Source of the DNA: JAGTVB01 sp964624765
Lineage (GTDB): Bacteria; Pseudomonadota; Gammaproteobacteria; HK1
Direction: 5' to 3'
Length of the DNA: 7,126 bases
NCBI GenBank assembly: GCA_964624765.1
Contig: CAZUZO010000151.1
Coordinates: forward strand, 1 to 7,126
The notes under the pieces were generated by a model. The model did not search any database. It was not told the DNA's origin and was given only the letters and a program-made list of their open reading frames with translations. The position numbers were made by a program, and so were the translations under genes. Below, piece after piece: positions 5,214 through 7,126 of this stretch (the first letter of the stretch is position 1; every line of letters begins with the position of its first letter).

Positions 5214-5268
5214 TCCGAATCCGCGCACAGCGTGGCCAACGCAGTGGCCTTCGCAGCCTAATCGCTAA
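5206..5268 (+). CDS. Candidate proline-rich leader peptide upstream of proS, 20 aa
   Basis: The ORF encodes MTIPNPRTAWPTQWPSQPNR and TAA. Five of 20 residues are proline (CCG, CCG, CCA, CCT, CCT), and it lies 133 nt before the gene for prolyl-tRNA synthetase. A strong ribosome site, GAGGAG at 5197-5202, precedes the ATG, although its 3-5 nt spacing is tight. The second half arises from a 12-bp duplication giving WPTQ then WPSQ. A 5-bp hairpin, GGCCA with TGGCC (5234-5238, 5245-5249), overlaps two proline codons. This suggests a ribosome-stalling leader that senses Pro-tRNA charging. No T-tract terminator follows before proS, which argues against classical transcription attenuation. Chance origin remains possible. 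Confidence 0.3.
   Translation: MTIPNPRTAWPTQWPSQPNR
5233..5256. repeat. 12-bp imperfect tandem duplication
   Basis: TGGCCAACGCAG (5233-5244) is followed directly by TGGCCTTCGCAG (5245-5256); 10 of 12 positions agree. The copies fall in frame in the proline-rich ORF, giving WPTQ and WPSQ. They also create the GGCCA/TGGCC inverted repeat noted there. It lies only three bases before the 16-bp duplication. Confidence 0.8.
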
Positions 5269-5294
5269 GCTACTAAATCGCTAAGCTACTAAAT
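5260..5294. repeat. Perfect 16-bp tandem duplication in the divergent promoter region
   Basis: AATCGCTAAGCTACTA occurs at 5260-5275 and again at 5276-5291 without a mismatch, and the period continues three bases to 5294. The unit is AT-rich and contains AGCT. The stop codon of the proline-rich ORF lies in the first copy. On the minus strand a TTGACC (5312-5307), 5 of 6 to the -35 consensus, stands 18 bp before TAGCTT (5288-5283) in the second copy, so the repeat could supply a weak -10 toward ilvB. It may be an operator pair or a simple slippage repeat. Confidence 0.85.
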
Positions 5295-5297
5295 AGT

Positions 5298-5350
5298 GTC
5301 GGCAGCGGTCAAGGCGGCTTTTCTGTCCCCAGCGACCAGCAGCACCCGAC
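5298..5350 (+). promoter_or_regulatory. Imperfect stem-loop in the proS 5' region
   Basis: GTCG-GC-A-GC-GGTC (5298-5310) can pair with GACC-A-GC-A-GC-acc-CGAC (5334-5350), giving 12 base pairs interrupted by small bulges around a 23-nt loop. A competing pairing joins GTGTCGG (5296-5302) to CCGACAC (5351-5357), because CCCGAC is repeated in tandem in the 3' arm. Neither form covers the proS ribosome site, and neither ends in a T-run, so it is not a terminator. Function unknown. Confidence 0.3.
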
Positions 5351-5384
5351 CCGACACCCCGCACCACCGTCCACGCCCCACCTC

Positions 5385-5391
5385 AAGAAGG
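5385..5391 (+). promoter_or_regulatory. proS ribosome binding site
   Basis: AAGAAGG lies 10 nt before the proS ATG. It is the only purine-rich site near that start. It supports the choice of the ATG at 5402, where the protein begins MRASQLLLATLKE as in relatives. Confidence 0.65.
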
Positions 5392-5401
5392 CGATCAATC
5401 C

Positions 5402-7126
5402 ATGCGCGCATCCCAGCTGTTATTAGCCACTCTGAAGGAAATCCCGGCCGATGCCGAAGTCATCAGCCACCAACTCATGTTAAGAGCGGGCATGATTCGC
5501 AAGCTTGCCTCTGGGCTCCACACCTGGCTACCACTTGGCTTACGTACGCTGCGCAAAGTAGAAGCGATCGTTCGCGAGGAAATGAACCGCGCCGGCGGCC
5601 AAGAAATGCTCATGCCGGCGGTACAGCCAGCCGAGCTTTGGATGGAGTCCGGACGCTGGCAGGCCTACGGGCCAGAGCTGTTGCGTCTGCAAGACCGCCA
5701 CCAGCGCGAGTTTTGTTTCGGCCCCACCCATGAAGAGGTGATCACCGATCTGGTGCGCCGCGAGATTCGCAGCTATCGACAGCTACCGGCACTTTTCTAT
5801 CAGGTACAGACCAAGTTTCGAGACGAAATTCGCCCCCGGTTCGGCGTCATGCGGGCTCGCGAGTTTCTCATGAAGGATGCCTATTCATTCCACTTAAGCG
5901 AGGCGTCGCTGCAGCAAACCTACCAGCAGATGTATGACACCTACGCCCGGATCTTTGCCCGCTTGGGGCTCAACTTCCGTGCCGTACAGGCTGACACCGG
6001 AACCATCGGCGGCCACCTGTCCCACGAATTCCATGTCATGGCGGAATCCGGTGAGGACACCATCGCCTATAGCTCTGAGGGAACGTTTGCCGCCAACGTG
6101 GAGATGGTCCCTGCGCCGGCACCGCTGACCGAACGCCCGCCGGCCACACGCCCCCTCGAGGTAGTCGACACACCGACCCAACGCACCATCGATGAGGTAG
6201 CCAACCACCTACGGATATCCCCAGCACAATGTCTTAAGACCCTCCTCGTGCAGGGGAAAGGGGACGGTCTGGTGGCCTTGGTGGTGCGCGGCGATCACGA
6301 GCTGAATCGACTCAAAGCCGAAGCACAACCGCAGGTGGCCACTCCTCTGACGCTCGCCGCAGAGGAACCCATCCGTCAATGGCTGGGCTGTGCACCGGGC
6401 TTCATCGGTCCGGTAGGGCTTACCCTGCCGGTGATCGTGGACCCGGCGGCGGCCGTCGTGGCGGATTTTGTCTGTGGCGCCAATCAAGAGGGCAAACATC
6501 TGCTCGGCGTGAACTGGGAACGGGATCTCGCCCTGCCGAGGGTAGCGGACCTTCGCAATGTGGTGGCCGGCGATCCGAGTCCCGATGGCCAAGGGACCCT
6601 GAGCATCGCCCGCGGCATCGAGGTCGGGCACATCTTTCAACTCGGCGATAAATACAGTCAAGCCCTGCACGCCGTCTGCCTGGATGAACGGGGCCAGGCG
6701 CAAACGCTCGTGATGGGCTGTTACGGAATCGGCGTGTCGCGGGTGGTCGCCGCGGCGATCGAACAAAACCACGATGCACGAGGAATCCGCTGGCCCACCG
6801 CCATCGCGCCGTTTCAGGTTGTGCTGCTACCGATGAACATGCACAAGTCCAGGCGCCTACGGGAGGCCGCCGAGCGACTCTACGGGGACTTGCTCGCTGC
6901 CGATCTCGAGGTGTTGTTCGACGATCGGCCCTTGCGTCCGGGGGTCATGTTCGCCGAGGCGGACCTCATCGGGATCCCGCACCGCCTGGTATTGGGGGAA
7001 CGCGCATTGGACGCGGCCAGAGTAGAATATAAGGCTCGGCCACAAACGGAAAGCAGCGAGATGGCTCTCAGTGATGCCGTGGCCTATCTTCGCCAGCAGG
7101 TGGCAGCGGAACTCAGAGGTTGTGAA
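5402..7126 (+). CDS. proS: Prolyl-tRNA synthetase, bacterial type with editing domain (3' end not reached)
   Basis: Charges tRNA-Pro with proline in the cytosol. The 575 visible codons run open to the final base. The class II catalytic core is clear: ISHQLMLRAGMIRKLASG (21-38), the GPTHEE stretch (107-112), motif 2 with FRDEIRPRFG (139-148), and motif 3 with GCYGIGVSR (439-447). The inserted editing domain (about 224-405) keeps Lys279 and His366, matching E. coli Lys279 and His369, so hydrolysis of mischarged Ala-tRNA-Pro is expected. The anticodon-binding domain starts near 470. E. coli ProS has 572 residues, so the natural end should be close to AYLRQQVAAEL (561-571); the last four codons and anything beyond seem to be extra, and their DNA resembles the repeat found after pssA. 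The gene diverges from ilvB across the 379-bp region. Product identity is very secure; the C terminus is not. Confidence 0.97.
   Translation, partial: MRASQLLLATLKEIPADAEVISHQLMLRAGMIRKLASGLHTWLPLGLRTLRKVEAIVREEMNRAGGQEMLMPAVQPAELWMESGRWQAYGPELLRLQDRHQREFCFGPTHEEVITDLVRREIRSYRQLPALFYQVQTKFRDEIRPRFGVMRAREFLMKDAYSFHLSEASLQQTYQQMYDTYARIFARLGLNFRAVQADTGTIGGHLSHEFHVMAESGEDTIAYSSEGTFAANVEMVPAPAPLTERPPATRPLEVVDTPTQRTIDEVANHLRISPAQCLKTLLVQGKGDGLVALVVRGDHELNRLKAEAQPQVATPLTLAAEEPIRQWLGCAPGFIGPVGLTLPVIVDPAAAVVADFVCGANQEGKHLLGVNWERDLALPRVADLRNVVAGDPSPDGQGTLSIARGIEVGHIFQLGDKYSQALHAVCLDERGQAQTLVMGCYGIGVSRVVAAAIEQNHDARGIRWPTAIAPFQVVLLPMNMHKSRRLREAAERLYGDLLAADLEVLFDDRPLRPGVMFAEADLIGIPHRLVLGERALDAARVEYKARPQTESSEMALSDAVAYLRQQVAAELRGCE

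Larger units (their letters stand above)
5023..5401. other. Divergent ilvB/proS intergenic regulatory region (379 bp)
   Basis: This is the only gene-free stretch above 300 bases. It separates two outward-facing transcription units and must hold both promoters. From left to right it contains the ilvB ribosome site, an intrinsic terminator, a perfect TATAAT on the minus strand, an AT-rich block with -10-like sequence on both strands, two short divergent candidate leader ORFs, a 12-bp imperfect duplication, a perfect 16-bp duplication and a long imperfect stem-loop before proS. The hexamer ATTCGG occurs three times on the minus strand (5220-5215, 5140-5135, 5036-5031), possibly by chance. I see no known operator or riboswitch. 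Confidence 0.75.

Noticed and set aside
5035..5268. Longer 77-codon plus-strand ORF ending at 5268
   Set aside because: Its upstream part is antisense to the ilvB leader and terminator and has no ribosome site; only the last 20 codons, after GAGGAG, are credible.
5260..5294. Possible CRISPR-like or attachment-site repeat
   Set aside because: The two copies are contiguous with no spacer, and there is no cas, integrase or transposase gene nearby.
5023..5401. Repeated hexamer ATTCGG (three times on the minus strand) as an operator
   Set aside because: Spacings of 80 and 104 bases do not form a regular or symmetric site, and one copy overlaps the ilvB ribosome site; chance is the simpler reading.
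5269..5401. T-box or other tRNA-sensing riboswitch before proS
   Set aside because: No T-box core sequence and no terminator with a T-run are present on the plus strand here.
6209..6772. Minus-strand ORF of 187 codons inside proS
   Set aside because: It is antisense to a strongly conserved proS and shows no independent protein character.

Overview
The window reads as a compact, GC-rich chromosomal segment of a gammaproteobacterium. This assignment is an inference from the gene order (ilvB-ilvN-ilvC-psd-pssA as one block), from the near-collinear match of ProS to the E. coli-type enzyme, and from the short one-subunit class of Psd. I cannot name a genus. All protein-coding genes except one lie on the minus strand. 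The right-hand gene diverges from them on the plus strand and is cut by the window edge.

Layout from right to left along the minus strand: ilvB (5022-3301), ilvN (3296-2805), ilvC (2704-1688), psd (1635-1000) and pssA (932-147). The first two are almost fused (4 nt apart), and the other gaps are 52-100 nt, so the block looks like one operon. It joins acetohydroxyacid synthase and ketol-acid reductoisomerase (isoleucine/valine synthesis) to the two enzymes that convert CDP-diacylglycerol through phosphatidylserine to phosphatidylethanolamine. The plus strand from 5402 encodes prolyl-tRNA synthetase (proS), open to the last base of the window.

The 379-bp ilvB/proS divergent region (5023-5401) is the most structured non-coding part. 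It holds an intrinsic terminator just before the ilvB ribosome site (probable attenuator), two divergent candidate leader ORFs that start in the same CATG, a proline-rich one facing proS and a cysteine-containing one facing ilvB, an AT-rich block with -10-like sequence on both strands, a perfect 16-bp tandem duplication, a 12-bp imperfect duplication, and a long imperfect stem-loop in the proS 5' region. The left edge (1-146), just after pssA, carries two imperfect direct copies of a roughly 30-34 nt element. The last 15 bases of the window, at the 3' end of proS, match that element at 14 of 15 positions. Both window edges therefore seem to run into members of one dispersed, gene-3'-end repeat family.

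The enzymes look intact. The main oddities are a Psd-like protein that keeps the self-cleavage Gly-Ser but appears to lack the histidine usual in that family, and a pssA start with no good nearby ribosome site. No mobile element gene, tRNA, rRNA or CRISPR array is visible.
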